64,000 bases of DNA from Hetaerina americana (Eukaryota > Arthropoda > Insecta > Odonata > Calopterygidae): contig JAKTNV010000005.1 in assembly GCA_022747635.1 (NCBI GenBank), positions 50,529,013-50,593,012 on the forward strand, written 5' to 3'. Position 1 is the stretch's first letter. Every line of letters begins with the position of its first letter. The translations under genes and the position numbers were made by a program. Positions 49,096 through 61,815 of this stretch are shown here, piece after piece. The notes under the pieces were generated by a model. The model was not told where the DNA came from and did no database searches. It worked only from the letters and a program-made list of their open reading frames with translations.

Positions 49096-50244
49096 ATGGA
49101 TTTAAATTTGCAACAACGAACTTGTATTAAATTTTGCGTAAAAAACGGATTTAGTGGCGCACGGACGTTGGAAATGTTGGAAAAGTGTTTCGGCAACGAT
49201 TCTCTAAAAAAAACGGTCGTTTACCAGTGGCACGAGCGGTTCAGAAGTGTACGTGAGTCAATCGAAGATGATGAACGCAGTGGCAGACCATCGACATCGA
49301 AAGTCGGTGAAAAAATTGATAAAGTAAAAGAAATGTTGGTCAATAACCGCAAATTAACCATCAGAGAAATAGCGGAGGACTTGAACATTGCCTATGGATC
49401 CGCCCAAGACATTGTGGTTAATGATTTGGGTTTCCGTCGTGTAGCAGCAAAGTTGGTGCCGAAAGACCTCAATTTCATGCAAAAAAGAGACCGTGTTGAC
49501 GTCGCAAAAGACATGATTTGCGAGGCTGAATCCGATCCCACATTCATCAAAAGGATCATTACTGGAGACGAGACGTGGGTTTATGAGTACGACACGCAAT
49601 CCAGACATCAGGCAAGTGAATGGCGTTCACCAAATGAGCCGCGACCAAAAAAACCACGTCGTTTTCAGTCAAAAAAGAAGGCAATGCTGACGGTTTTCAT
49701 GGATTACAACGGTGTAGTGCATCATGAATTTTTGCCAGAAGGCCAGACAGTAAACAAAGAGTATTATTTGGGCGTTATGAGACGTTTGCGTGAAGCAATT
49801 CGCCGAAAGAGACCAGAAATGTGGGCAGAAAACTCGTGGATTTTGCACCATGATAACGCACCGTCGCACAGTGCTATCATTATTCGTAATTTTTTGACGA
49901 AAAATGCAACAAATACCATCCAACAGCCACCGAATTCACCTGATTTGGCTCCCTGTGACTTCTTTCTGTTCAATCGAGTTAAAAAACCATTACGGGGAAC
50001 GCGTTTTAGCAGCCGAGAGGAAGTAATGGAAAAATCGCAGGAAGCACTGATGGACATACCGAAAACCGACCGTAACTTTTGCAAATGTCAAGTTATGACA
50101 CTAAGATTTATAGGGAATATCAACAACAGATGTACCAATTTAACAAAAAAACAGAACTCAAATCGGAACGATGGGAGCGCCACACGGTGGTTATTCCGGG
50201 AACTTTTTGATCAAGGTAGTAGGTCGAACCAGTCGGCTGGTTGA
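49096..50244 (+). CDS. Mariner transposase, DD34D, C-terminus replaced by inverted-repeat sequence
   Basis: Cut-and-paste DNA transposase acting at TA sites. I chose the ATG at 49096 because MDLNLQQRTCIKFCVKNGFS fits mariner N-termini, while the 23 upstream codons come from repeat and leader. Residues 1-110 form paired helix-turn-helix DNA-binding domains. The linker VAAKLVPKDLN stands where mariners have a WVPHEL-like motif. Catalytic residues are D158 (TGDETWV), D253 (HHDNAPSH) and D288 (SPDLAPCDFFLF), with 34 residues between the last two. VVHHEFLPEGQTVNKEYYL is typical. Normal mariners run to about 345 residues and end in a Trp- and Cys-bearing helix. Here family-like sequence stops at residue 325 (IPKTD), and 57 unrelated codons follow, translated from the right inverted repeat and flank, to TGA at 50242. 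No internal stops. Activity is doubtful without the normal C-terminus. Confidence 0.9.
   Translation: MDLNLQQRTCIKFCVKNGFSGARTLEMLEKCFGNDSLKKTVVYQWHERFRSVRESIEDDERSGRPSTSKVGEKIDKVKEMLVNNRKLTIREIAEDLNIAYGSAQDIVVNDLGFRRVAAKLVPKDLNFMQKRDRVDVAKDMICEAESDPTFIKRIITGDETWVYEYDTQSRHQASEWRSPNEPRPKKPRRFQSKKKAMLTVFMDYNGVVHHEFLPEGQTVNKEYYLGVMRRLREAIRRKRPEMWAENSWILHHDNAPSHSAIIIRNFLTKNATNTIQQPPNSPDLAPCDFFLFNRVKKPLRGTRFSSREEVMEKSQEALMDIPKTDRNFCKCQVMTLRFIGNINNRCTNLTKKQNSNRNDGSATRWLFRELFDQGSRSNQSAG
50071..50219 (-). repeat. Mariner right terminal inverted repeat
   Basis: Pairs with 48890-49040. Its inner end begins at the codon after residue 325 of the transposase. Confidence 0.92.
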
Positions 50245-50345
50245 GTGGGTCGTTGGCCGGATAAGACGCTGGTTTAAATGTCCCGCCGCCCTGCCCTGGA
50301 TGGTTTGACATTAGTTGGTATTTTTTTAATTTGAATTTTTTATCG
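50222..50345 (+). repeat. tRNA-like sequence beside the mariner insertion
   Basis: CGGCTGGTTGAGTGGGTCG (A-box-like) and GCTGGTTTAAATGTCCCG (B-box-like with one extra base), followed by a short body. It resembles a degraded tRNA-derived SINE. The mariner TA target abuts its head, so the mariner probably inserted at or in the SINE. Confidence 0.4.
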
Positions 50346-53300
50346 TGTTTTACCAAACGGTTTGAATCTAAAAACTGCGTGTAATGAATGTTTTTACCGA
50401 AATGGACAGCGAGGGGGCGTTATATCAAAGTGTTACCAAGCACTTAACTGTTAAGCGCTCAACCATTCCATGTAGATGTGTTAATTTCTTCAGCCATTTA
50501 TGAACTCCTCTTTTCTATCGCAGAATGCTTGGGCTAATATTCAATTGGCATTTGATATTATTATTGGAGAATAAGTTAAATAGTTGTAATAGAATTGTAT
50601 TTATCATCAACGATCACGAAACATTTGGATGCCAAATTCTTAGCTTCAAAGATTTTTTCTTATTTTTGTAATTTTTAGGAACTGTTCGTAATTTATCTCT
50701 TGTTTCTATTTCACAGCAGAGGTGCAGAAAAAATAGATATATCCTTTTAAAAATGTATTTAAGAGGAGGGGAGAAGAGGATTTATTATCTGCTTTGAATA
50801 TCTTAGATATATTTTTCATTTTTTTCACACCTTTGCAATAAAAATTGGGAAATGAAAACAATAAAGCCAGTGAATTCTCTTCCCTTGAGTAAGATACAAT
50901 TGCCCAATAAATTATCTTCGTCAAGAGATCCATACCGTCTGGGCAGGATCACCACAGGATTGGATATACCGTCAAAGCCTCGCAAAAATGTCTCCTTTGA
51001 GGTTCTCTTTATGATGCGCTTCTGTCATATGTTAGTTTCCTACAAATTCCAACTTCTTTTGAAGGGAGAAAAATACCGATATCAATATCTAACATTTATC
51101 AGGCGACACTATCTTATAGTAATAAAAAGTAAGCTTGTCTGATGAGCCCAGTTTGTTTAAATTGTCTATTTGATATTGTGCTGGCTGCTTTCTTTTGCAA
51201 ATATCTATCCCTGGATGTCAAGAATGTATCATTTTTTTCGAGCTCATTAGGATCGTTTCGTCAATAAGAATGAGAGCGCTTCATTTCTTGAAATTTTGCA
51301 CCACTGGAAGTTCAGCGAAATCAGTTGCTGAAATTATGAATATCATTTCGATGGGATTATTCACTTCTGGTTTTGCATTCTCAGCCCCTTTGCTAAGTGA
51401 ATACTGTTACATTCGCGAAGGTGATTTGAATGCAAAGAAGTTGGGCACGGCTTATGAGTTCATCTTTTGACTTAATATTTTTTCCGTATGATTTAACTAA
51501 AAAAATGGGAGCCTTTCTTTGGGACCTCATAAGCATCATCGCAATCCTTCTCTAAGATCGAAATCTTCAAAATATCAGGTCAAATATCTATTTTAGACAA
51601 GTTTAGTGCCAATGATTCCTAAATACAGTCGTCAAGAGGGTGAGCAGCTCTAAGTTTAGCCTTACATATAGTATTTACCTCTTCCTCAGAACTCCGAAGT
51701 CTTTTCCAAATTTTGAATATATCCCTTGTTTCTTTAAACTGATCACTCGCTTATGACAAATGTGTTGAAATCCATGAGCTTGTGGCCAAAAAAATTCCTC
51801 GTAATTTCAAACAGAATTTCACTATGTTTTTAGAAAAAAGAACATTCAATTAAAATTATTGCAACATAAAAGAAACTTGTTTTCTTCCATCCTACTCTTT
51901 GTTTCTGTTAATATGTTGTGGAGATACGCGAATTGATTGAATAAGCCAGGAAATCAATTAAACAATCTTTCCGTAGTACCTGCATCTGGTTACTTATACT
52001 GTCTTCAATCTCCTTGCAATTCATTCTTTAAGAGTGGTCAATCTACAATATTATTAACTTCGTAATAAATGCTCCAAGGTAGCAGACGGGGTTGAAAAAT
52101 ATTTGTAACTTTTTTCGGTATTGATATTTTTGTTCCATTTGATCATTGTTCATTAAGTATAGGCTTACCTTTTTCAGTGCCAAGGATTAAAACGACGTTG
52201 GCAATTATAAGGAGTGTGTACCTCTTTTAATAGGCCAAAAGTGCCCAGCGTGTTGGTTGGAGTCCAAACCTTTTTACCTGATTGTTCCGGAGATAGTGAA
52301 GGTTCTTGGCTTGGAATACTCTCGTGTCGCGACGGCCACCGTAATCACAGTTTGAACTATTCAGAAATTATGGTTTACCTCGGTAAATGGTGAAGAAATG
52401 AATCCTAATGGAATTTTTTGCAACAAATGCTGTGGTTTTTGTATATTCTTAACACTCACTAATTTCAAAGGACACCACGCTCACTGTAATGTGAAAAAAT
52501 ATGATAAAAATGCTAATAAATTGATATAAATAATATATCAATATGATCCGTAATTAATCGCTGAAAGAATAACAATAAAGGCTGTGTTGAACGAGTGCAG
52601 GATATGCTGTATGAAAAATTAGTCATAACGATCGGCTTACTACCATTTAAAGTTTCGTTTAGATCATATAGATTCCTAGTGGCGGTAATGCAAAATTAGA
52701 CTGACATTGTAAGAGGCAATCGCGATCGCTGAACTGGGACATCATGATAATTGGGCTACGTACACTGTGGTAAATATTAAATATTATTTTATTCCGAGGA
52801 ATATTACTGGTCGCCATATGCTTAAGGTTTTATTTACGTTTCTTCCATTACGAAATATTCATGAAATTCGTTAAGGTAACTGAACTTTTAATAGGTATTA
52901 TTACTATGTCGCTATATTTGCATGATTACGTCTTAGTCGGCCTCTTCTAAGATATTTCCCATATTTTTGAGTTATGAACGCCACAAAGTTTATTATCCCG
53001 ACGTGATGCGACTGGTTTTTTTCTGATCGCGTGTTGCGTGATACGATTTTCCACGAGTGTCTAAAATTACTGCTTACGTTTCCAAGAATGAGGAATCTGT
53101 GTTAGCTGAAAGTTCATGATCAGCCCTATAATTTGGCAGTAGTTTGTGGAGCTGGTATTCACATCTTTGTGCCTTTAGGAAATGGCCCACCTTGTAATTA
53201 AAGAATGCCTTTATAATTTCGATGTTTAGAAACTGTATTGCGAAATCATATTTAGTTAGAATGTGGCGATATTTTGGTAAATTAGGTGAAAAGGGCACCA

Positions 53301-56300
53301 ACGGGAATAATGTTTGTGATGTTCCCCGAGAACGGTTGGTCGGTTTAGGCGATCAAGTACTTTACTTTTTAAGCATTGCACAACTTGTCGGAATGGAATC
53401 AATTACTTTTATGCTTGTGAGCGAGAAGTGATTGAAAAATTCATTGCTTGTCTCTCGAGGAGTCGCATTCTATATTTTCAATTAGTTATCACGAGATAAG
53501 GTCTTTGAAGCCTTGATCTTCCCGTGTTCTGCACTGGCCAGGTCGAGTGATGGAGAGGCTGTAGTCCGCCAGTCTGTAAGGATAAATTTATGACTTAAGT
53601 TAGCGATTCCTTTTGTTGTGATGGGGAATTGTGAAAGAGGAAAGAGAGACAATATCTTCCTATAATGTTTGCCATTTGATGGCCTACCTGCCGAGTTTTT
53701 TAGTGAGGCTCGTATTATTTTCTCGGGTGTCGTGAGTAAAAATCCCACCAAAGACACCTTTAATCTAGCGTTTAATCTTAGCATTCCCATTTAGGCCTTG
53801 TGGTAATTTTTTACCAAATATGTTCTTCCGAAAAAAAATTAACACACCCGACTCTATTCTCGGATTATCTTTCAATTTTCGAATCATTGTTTTTTTGGGA
53901 TGAGTATAGACATCATTGACACCCCTTTTCTTGAGAAAAGTGTGTGGTCGATATACCTATCTCACGAGCGAGGTGTGGAAGTTAGATAGCGATCGCGTGT
54001 GATCAGTTGGGTTTATTTTCCCAGTAGACATGCCGTGGTCATCGACTGTTTTATTGTCATCGGAGAATATTAGATTAGGTGCCCCTGAAAATTGCGTGCG
54101 GGAGGTGGCAGCGTAAACCCTTTTTTTTTAAACGCTATTTTTTGTGGATCCTTTAGAGTTAGAATTTCTGAAATCTCACGTCACAAAATGACTCCGCTTG
54201 GGCTATTTAGATTACTCTGCCAGTGATTAGGCAAGCCTTTATTATTTGTGATGTACAATTTGTATTCTAACTCAATGAACTCTTTTGTTAAAATATTATT
54301 TTTGATGAAATTGCTGACCAAAAGTTAGAGGTAAATGGCATATTTCCAGGAAAATCTCAGTGGCATTTTTTTATTAAAATATGAAAGTTTTATTTTAAAA
54401 AATAGTGGCTTAGTTGAGAAAAGTTCTTTGTTTCCAAAAATAGGCCCTAGGGTGTTTTTCCACTTCGTGGATTTGTCCCTGTTTGGTATTCTTCTATTTA
54501 TTCCGGGACCAACTCCAGAATTAATTTTCGGGCCTCCGCTTGCCTTTCCTTATTTTAATTTGGAAAAATATGGTGAAGAAACGATGTCGGCTCTCGTTTT
54601 CATAAGCTTTTCATGGACTTCATTCCTCGTCCTCGCGCATGAGAAAAGTCTGTTATATTCTGAGAAAGGGTGAGTATATATTTTCAGGATCTCCTTGAGA
54701 GTCCTGAGTCATTAGCATGACATTCGTAAAAAATGGTTTGTATCATGCGCTGATGTTTCATTAGTTGTTTACGTTATTAATAAAGTGCTCTTAATGGGGG
54801 TTTCTTTTGCAAATGCTAAATCAAAATGAATCTGCGAAATCGATACATTTTGTATGCTTACTTCTGGATGTGTTAGTACAATTTCACCAGCTACTCATAT
54901 GGCAAGTTAAAGTGTTACAGATAAAAATACTGCAGACGGTGGCCATGTGCGGACCTCTTCTCTTATCGAGCGGTCCCTGTATTTCATCTTCCGTAATTGA
55001 TCGAAATATCAATATCGGCGATTTTATCTATTTTGTATTACCATTTTTGGATACAGGAATATAAGTTCGCCTTGAGGTAACTTGCGGAAATTGGTTCACA
55101 CAGCATCGTTTCAAGGCCAACCTGGGGTTTAGAATTCATGCATGCTCTTCGTGAATTCATTAATTTTAAGGCAATGCTTAGGCACAAAACTCTTTCAGTT
55201 TTATTTAAGTAATTCTTGAATCGATGGTAAAGTGAAAAATGAATATGAAGTGGAGAAAAAAAGAGGAATTCTCATATCAGAGGATGAGAGGTTGCAATGG
55301 AAATGGTAACAAAAGAGCTGAAACTGCAATAAAAAACCGGATGAGACTAATCGGAAGTTTCTGTGAAACATCGGTGGACTCAAAAGTGCTAGAACGTAGC
55401 GTGGCCTAATTTTGAGACATTTTCATCCCATGTTGAACTCCGCATTCGGCGGAGCCGCATTTGTTTGTGGCTGCCTTTTCGAGTGGTGGAAATAATCAGG
55501 AGACTGGAATAATATGACGGAGCGAGTCTCTGGTATTATGTGTATAGTGTTTCAAGCGATCTTCAGTTGGCCAGAGGGACACGTTAAAGTTACCAAATTC
55601 CTTCAGTAACGAAATTGCGGATTCTATCGAGACGGAATGAATCCTAAACTATAATGCGGGCAATTCTCATAAAACTTCGTCATAAAACGGTTGTAAGAGT
55701 GGCATTTTTTGAAACTCCTGCCGTCGTTTCCAAGAAGGCAGTTCGGTCAAGTTCCGACTACCGAAGGCTAAACTCATTGAAATGGGATGGCAGAATATCA
55801 CTAACGGAACCATACATTTAGTTTTCGTCAATTATAGAAGTACCATTGTTTACTTGCTAAGCGAATTGCAGAAGTTGGCAGAAATAAATTGTAATTAGAA
55901 AGGAGTGACTCAGTTGGCTATACTTTTTGGACCTTGCGGATTTTTTTGGTAAATATGTTGAAATAAAATTTTAGAAAATTTTCATCGAAGGTTCTAACCT
56001 CTAATCCAACAAAATAAAATTGGCCATCTTTGTGTTGGTGTTTATTATTGATTTTTCTCTGTTAAGAGTGAAGATTCTAACCTTTTCTAACCAATTTTGG
56101 AAATGAAATAAAATACAAAAGTTTTTATGGACAGTAAATTTTACAGTCAGTCTTCTTCAATGAGCTAAGATCGGTCTTCCAGCAATCAAATTTGTATTGA
56201 CTTATTTAAAATCAAGTATATCCTCAACCAACAGAGAGTATATTTTCCGAAAAGGTCTCCATTTTACGAGTAACTTCTTACTTGAACTGTAGTACATTTC

Positions 56301-59300
56301 GGAAATTTATGAGCATCGCAATTTTGTACTGAGAAAAAGGCTTTATTTCCACGCGGCTTTGGCATTCATGAAGATTTTCAAACGCCTGGTTAAAAATTAG
56401 GATTACCATCAGGGTAAAAAAGCGTTCATCGTACACGGCGATCACTTGCCACAGTTCACTAGTGAAACGTGAGTTTGGCAGAATCGATAAAGGAATTGTT
56501 GGGAGAGTAGTTTTGGAAGATTTGTTGTGTGTTCATCAGTAGAAGTATGGTTTAATAAGATATATTTTGTTGTAAAATTTTTGGATCGTGACAAATAAAT
56601 TTCAAATCTTAGCGTTAGTATTGAGGTGCTTGCGGATAGGTCAGTGCAGGCTTAAGGAATTTTTCTATGGGCAAGAGAAGAGTGATAAGGCGTCCCTTGA
56701 TGGTGCACGTCTACCTTTATTACTGATAGTCAGCGGTGCATGAGGTGCAAAATTGAGTCACAATCAATCACTTCAATAGAATTGTTGCTTGAAAGGCCGC
56801 GTAACAAACGCATAGGCTAGAATTGCAGTTTACCTAATAATATGCAAATATGGACGAGGAAAAATTTCAAGGAAAACATTCCAACAACAGGATTAAGATA
56901 GAAGCGAATGAGGCATTTGTACGTAGAAAAGGTACAGATCCAATGCGGCGTTCACATGTGTTAGATCATTGGAACGGGGAGCAAGAGGGAAGGCATCGTA
57001 AAATTCTCCGTATCGTTCCGTGTCGCAAAGGAGTAATGTTGTGAAACTCATTTACGTAGGGCTGAGTGCCGTGTCGGCGGTGGGATGATCATCCGATGCG
57101 TCGATCCAGATGGGGTGATAATGAATGGAAATGCACCTCCAGCTCCCTCCCTCGTTCACCCATCCTAAATAAACTCGACTCGTCGAAAGACACGAGGGCC
57201 TGGCTTCCGTTGGCACCTCACGTGATGGCGCGTGGGCTTCGGTTCCCTCCGCGGAATATCTCGTGGTTGGGAGAGGGGCTGGTGTAAGGTGCGGGCTCGA
57301 GCGGCTACGAGCCGGAGTAGGTCTCACTTCAAAGAACGTGCGCGGACTTGATGCGTATTTCGAGTCCCTTCCCTTCTTCTCCCCTCCCCCCGTCATCCGT
57401 GTGAGTCGGCCAACCCTCCCACCTTTCCCCTCCGGGCTGCATCCTTGGGCTCCCCGTGACGTTCTCCAGTCTTGTGAGTCACTCGTCTACTTTCTCCCTC
57501 TCCATCCCTCTCTCCCTTCCTTGCCTCTCTCCCTCTCCATGCCTCTCTCCTTTCCGTCCCTCGTAATCTTCCTTCCGCCCAAGCGTCCGAGGCCGTTGCT
57601 CAAATCGGCTCGCGCCCGCCCAACTGGAGTCGGAACGTGGGTTCCGCAGCACTTTTTTTAGGGAAGTCTCGCGTCACAAGCGAACGGATGCTCCGTCGAT
57701 TGATCTCTGGCAGTCTCTTCCTGCCCATGCCACGGTGAATTGTACTTTCAAATGACATTCGTAATCGCTATAAAGAAAGAATTGGCGATATCAAATGAAA
57801 TATGAAGGTTCCTTTTTTCGCGCACCGACGAGTAAAAAAAAGGACTGAAAAGTCGCGAGGATGTTGCACGTTAAGTGAGATATTCCGAAAGGTCATGCAT
57901 ATTTATATTTTTTGGCAATTCTCTCCATTGTGGAAACTGCGTGGGTATTGTGGCTTGGAGGCCATGATCATTCTTGTTTGAAGACGGTTGCGCTCTGGCC
58001 CTAAACGAGCGAAGTCCCTTGTCCGAGCGTGGTTTAAGACTGTAGTAGCGGCTCTACAAAGTCTTCTTAGCTGCAGTCCTGAGCCTCTTCCAAGCACGTG
58101 TATTTTCGGTTGCCACTTGGCTCGGACTAAATTTCCATGTGAGATCTAGTCAGTTTTTTTCTCTTCTCCTCCCCCGAAGGTGTGGTCACGCCACTATCAT
58201 CGGCGTCCTAAACATCGAAAAATAGTTCTTACGCTCATTGCTACCCCGTGGGCTCGGTATAGCCCCTTCTGTTGGCGTACTACCCAATCTAAGGTTTAAA
58301 ACCACGATAAGTGAAGTAGGCTATGAATTCCCGTACAAGTACGGTGTGGTTCGACTTCATTATTTAAAATGCGCTTATATCATTGAGTCCATATCTGTAT
58401 TTGTGGAAATATGTATATGCTGCAAGTGAATTGTTCCTCTTGTTATGTTCACTAGTATTTATAGGTTAGGGAACTAGTGTACGAATAGTCTCAGAGGAAT
58501 CATATTCTGAGCATCCGTCTTCCTACGCAAAACAAGGCGTCGAAGTTTAATAATAGCCACTAACCTCATTCCCAGTCCCAGACTTGGAGGTAAACATTCC
58601 TCGGGTGCGTCGATCCCAGTTTGATTTCATTTAGCTGTAGGATTTAATAGTTTCGGCTGGTCGAGAGATTTACGTCGCTACCACGTACATAGGCGGCCTT
58701 AGTCCAACTGGCCATGAATACATTACACGTTGGATTTCATATTTTTAATGAATTGGTGTTCTGACGTGGGAAGTGCCCAGCAGTTCTTAGGAAGTTGATG
58801 TGAATAGATGTTGAGCGAGGGGGTAAAAGTAAGTGCTCATCGATTTCAGAATAATTTTACTCTCTTAAGTATCGTTTATTTCAGCTAGAAGAAAGAAATC
58901 AATATGTATAATATGTTACGAGACGCAGTTTTTCGTTGCACTTGATCTTCTTCAAATTTAAAACGTAATTTTTCGCGGCTTATTTATTTTATAAGAAACT
59001 CGCTTTATCACCCCGAGTCGTTTTCGTGTTAGCGTGTGAAATTTAAGGGCAAACATGCAGGTGATGAAAGCAAATCAAATTCCGGTTTGTAGAAACACAT
59101 TGTTTTGAATGAAATGAAAATAAAATCAGTGGAAAAGTTGGTTTTCCGTTGCAAACTTGCATGAGGTTTTTAGGGAACACGTCATTTCGGACGTTATCTG
59201 GTAAAATGCTCTCGAGCTCCACGTGTTACTGGTTTCAAAAATAATTTTGGCCTAATTTCAATTTACCCAATTTATTGTCCACCACGCTTATAAATCAATG

Positions 59301-59884
59301 GAGGAGAACGGTGCTAAAACTCTCTGCGGTGGATTTATTATCATAACATGACAATAGTTATGATAATCTCGATTTAAGTGTTATCACATGATATTTCTTA
59401 CCGAAACCTGTCATATTCGTATTGCACTTTTTGTAGTGCATTCGCAGATCACAGGTTGGTAGCCCAATGCCTAGAGCCAAAAAATAACCAGATGCCTTAT
59501 CCGAGACAGGCAAAGTTCACATGTTTGCGACGTGTAAGGTGGTAGAATAGGAATTCGTGAAAATGAACATCAAAGGCCTTAAATTTGGTGAAAATGGATT
59601 TAAACGTAGCCAACATTCGCCGAGATATAATTGCTCTGTTAGTTCTGTCACTGTTGTGTATTTCTCTTTCATAATACGTCTATCTTAACTTCTAATTCGT
59701 CTTGCCAGGCTAGTCTTAATTCGGAATATCCTACGTCCATGCAGCTATTCCAGCGAAAGTGCTATTGCTGGAACTGAATGATACTCGTACACTCAATCGA
59801 CGTCGGCGTACTTTTGATCAGTTTTATTATTATTTGTATTCTACCATTTCAGGTAGATTTAGGGTGGAAACAGACTGAACAACG
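50346..59884. other. Intronic sequence; GC-rich patch at 57.06-57.66 kb
   Basis: Almost 9.5 kb with no gene or mobile element that I can identify. 57060-57660 is GC-rich and strongly pyrimidine-biased on the plus strand (CTCCCTCTCCATCCCTCTCT near 57497). The open frames there (57052-57396 minus, 57263-57661 plus) look compositional. Open frames at 50852-51142, 51195-51470 and 54335-54673 have no recognised motif. Confidence 0.35.
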
Positions 59885-60660
59885 ATACAATGATACATTT
59901 CTTCACCTCTCTTAGAAAGCCACATGCTGTCTTGCGAAACTACATTAAACCCTTAATCAATTCTTCGTACTTCCTCCTCACTTAATTCCGTCCAACATGC
60001 CTATCCTATTTCTTCCCATTCCGCTCTTGCCTAATACGTATTCTCCTTTCTATCACCGTTGTCAACATCCAGTCGTTAGTCAAAACGCCCTGCATCCATT
60101 TCCTGCCTACTACTGGGTTTCTCCCAACAATTCCCTCTCATCCCCCTCCATTCCTTGCCCTTATTCGTTTGTTTTTCTTTTTCCTTCCACAACCGCGTTT
60201 TGAAAGCCTCCAATATACGACCATCGTAATGTTTCGGTGGCCAAGTTTCCATAAAACCACGCTACATCTTATGGTTGTCACTAATCTGAAGAACTAGATC
60301 CTGAGAATCACTTCGGCCGGTGGTAAAATCAAGTTTTTTTCCACCGTCCTCCCTTTTCTTTGACAGGAAATAACCCAGAGCTGATGAAATTTTGCGGCCA
60401 ATTCCTGCCTGTCAAATGCTGGGAATCATCCCATAAAAACTCATCGGTACGTTTTCCTAAATCCATAATTGCTCAGCGGGAATGCTATCTATCCCCACGG
60501 CCGTATTTGATTTTGGTTCCATAGTGTATTTTCTATCTCGTAAGTAGAATTGAACCGAAGCTATTATCTATCAACATTATGTTCTCTTTCCTTCTCTAAA
60601 CTGTCTGGCCCAATGTCGTGACCCTTTGGTCTTGTATGCATTTTTTCATTCCTCGGAATA
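59885..60660 (-). mobile_element. LINE remnant, antisense, with internal deletion
   Basis: On the minus strand, 59890-60260 corresponds to the LINE C-terminal tail (WWRWKL-, KEEGNGVEGDERELLGETQ-like pieces). 60470-60520 gives NTAVGIDSIPAE, equivalent to the NKAVGMDNIPAE block at 30.37 kb. The palm domain that should separate them is largely missing, so the copy is internally deleted. It is highly decayed. Confidence 0.6.
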
Positions 60661-61770
60661 CTTCCTGGGCCAATAAATGATTTTTCTGAAGTATATGAAT
60701 TTGCTAGGATTTTCCCTTGTTATTCCTTAATTCAGTTAATATTAGATTTTGTAAGTCATCGAAGTATGATGCTGAAGTGTTTAATGCATTAGCTGCATTT
60801 TTTTTCTAATTGTACTTTGTCGTGAGAGGAATTTATTTTTCTGTATATTTGTCGTCAGGGTTTAATAAGGCGAAGTGTTATCCCTACTCAAATATAGTTT
60901 TAAGGGCCAAAATAATTTCGCAGATCCAAACGTTTTATGCAATGTTGCTTGAGTGAATATGAAGTGCAAATCAAGCCATCGTGAGCTACCTCTTCGATGA
61001 AGGCCAAGGAAACATTCCATCGGAAGGCCAAGGAAATATTCCATCGACTGGTTGAGGTTGCGTAGCGTGAGAGGAAGGCTGTTGTCCGAATTTGCATTTT
61101 CGATTGCTGCGGTCTCTCGACTTTTGCCGAAAACACACAGGTTGTAGGTCCCTTCTTGGGGGTGAGGTCTGCTCTTTACGTTAGCGGACGAATGAAAGCC
61201 GCGCACCCCAATAGGTAAAAATGTAGACACGCACGGGAAGTTTGCCTGCAGGCATTGCGTGTTAGAGAGAGTCGGGCGAAGCAGAATTAAATTCGACGTG
61301 AAAAACGAGAACTATATTTAATGAAGCAGCTTTAATTTTCATGCTCTCCCTCTCTTTAAATAAATGATAATTATGTACGTATGCGTACATAAGGACGTAT
61401 GGTGTCAACTTTTTTGGAGTATAACTTCCAAGTGTGTATGTTTCTCAGTGTTACCATCGGTCTGGGCAGCTTCGGAAGTCTGGAAGATGCGGAACAATGG
61501 AATCATTTGTGAAAATCAGCGTCGCATGATATCAGGAGACCTTGTGATGTAATGATGGATGTATTTGTGGATGCGTGATCGTTTCGTGTCGACTTGTGGG
61601 CGAACTAAGCGTAGGTCGTCGGGAAAAAACCGCGTGCGTCTTAAATTGTATGCCGCTAATGTTGGACGAGAGTCAAGGCATTCTGCGCTTCTTAAAATGA
61701 TTCATGTGAGTCGTGGTATTTTCGGCACGTGAGAAGTTTCAGGTTACACTATCCCTCTGGTCAAACTTTA

Positions 61771-61815
<45 letters not shown>

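Larger units (their letters stand above)
48890..50219 (+). mobile_element. Mariner element with ~150-bp terminal inverted repeats
   Basis: A 1330-bp element beginning CTACCTTGATCAAAAAGTTC and ending with its reverse complement, with TA on each side (48888-48889 and 50220-50221), the standard mariner target duplication. The inverted repeats are 151 and 149 bp and differ by two substitutions and a two-base T-run change. Mariner repeats are usually near 30 bp. The single reading frame is open and has an intact catalytic triad. It is inserted next to a tRNA-like segment (50222 on). Confidence 0.93.

Noticed and set aside
54335..54673. 112-codon open frame with hydrophobic stretches
   Set aside because: The Phe/Leu-rich character follows from T-rich sequence. 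No start context, splice sites or recognised family.
57052..57661. Opposing open frames in a GC-rich patch
   Set aside because: Low-complexity Pro/Ser/Leu translation caused by CTCCCT repeats, with no recognisable domain.
61771..61814. CRISPR-like or direct-repeat array
   Set aside because: A simple GT microsatellite. No spaced repeats anywhere in the window fit a CRISPR array, and the DNA is eukaryotic.
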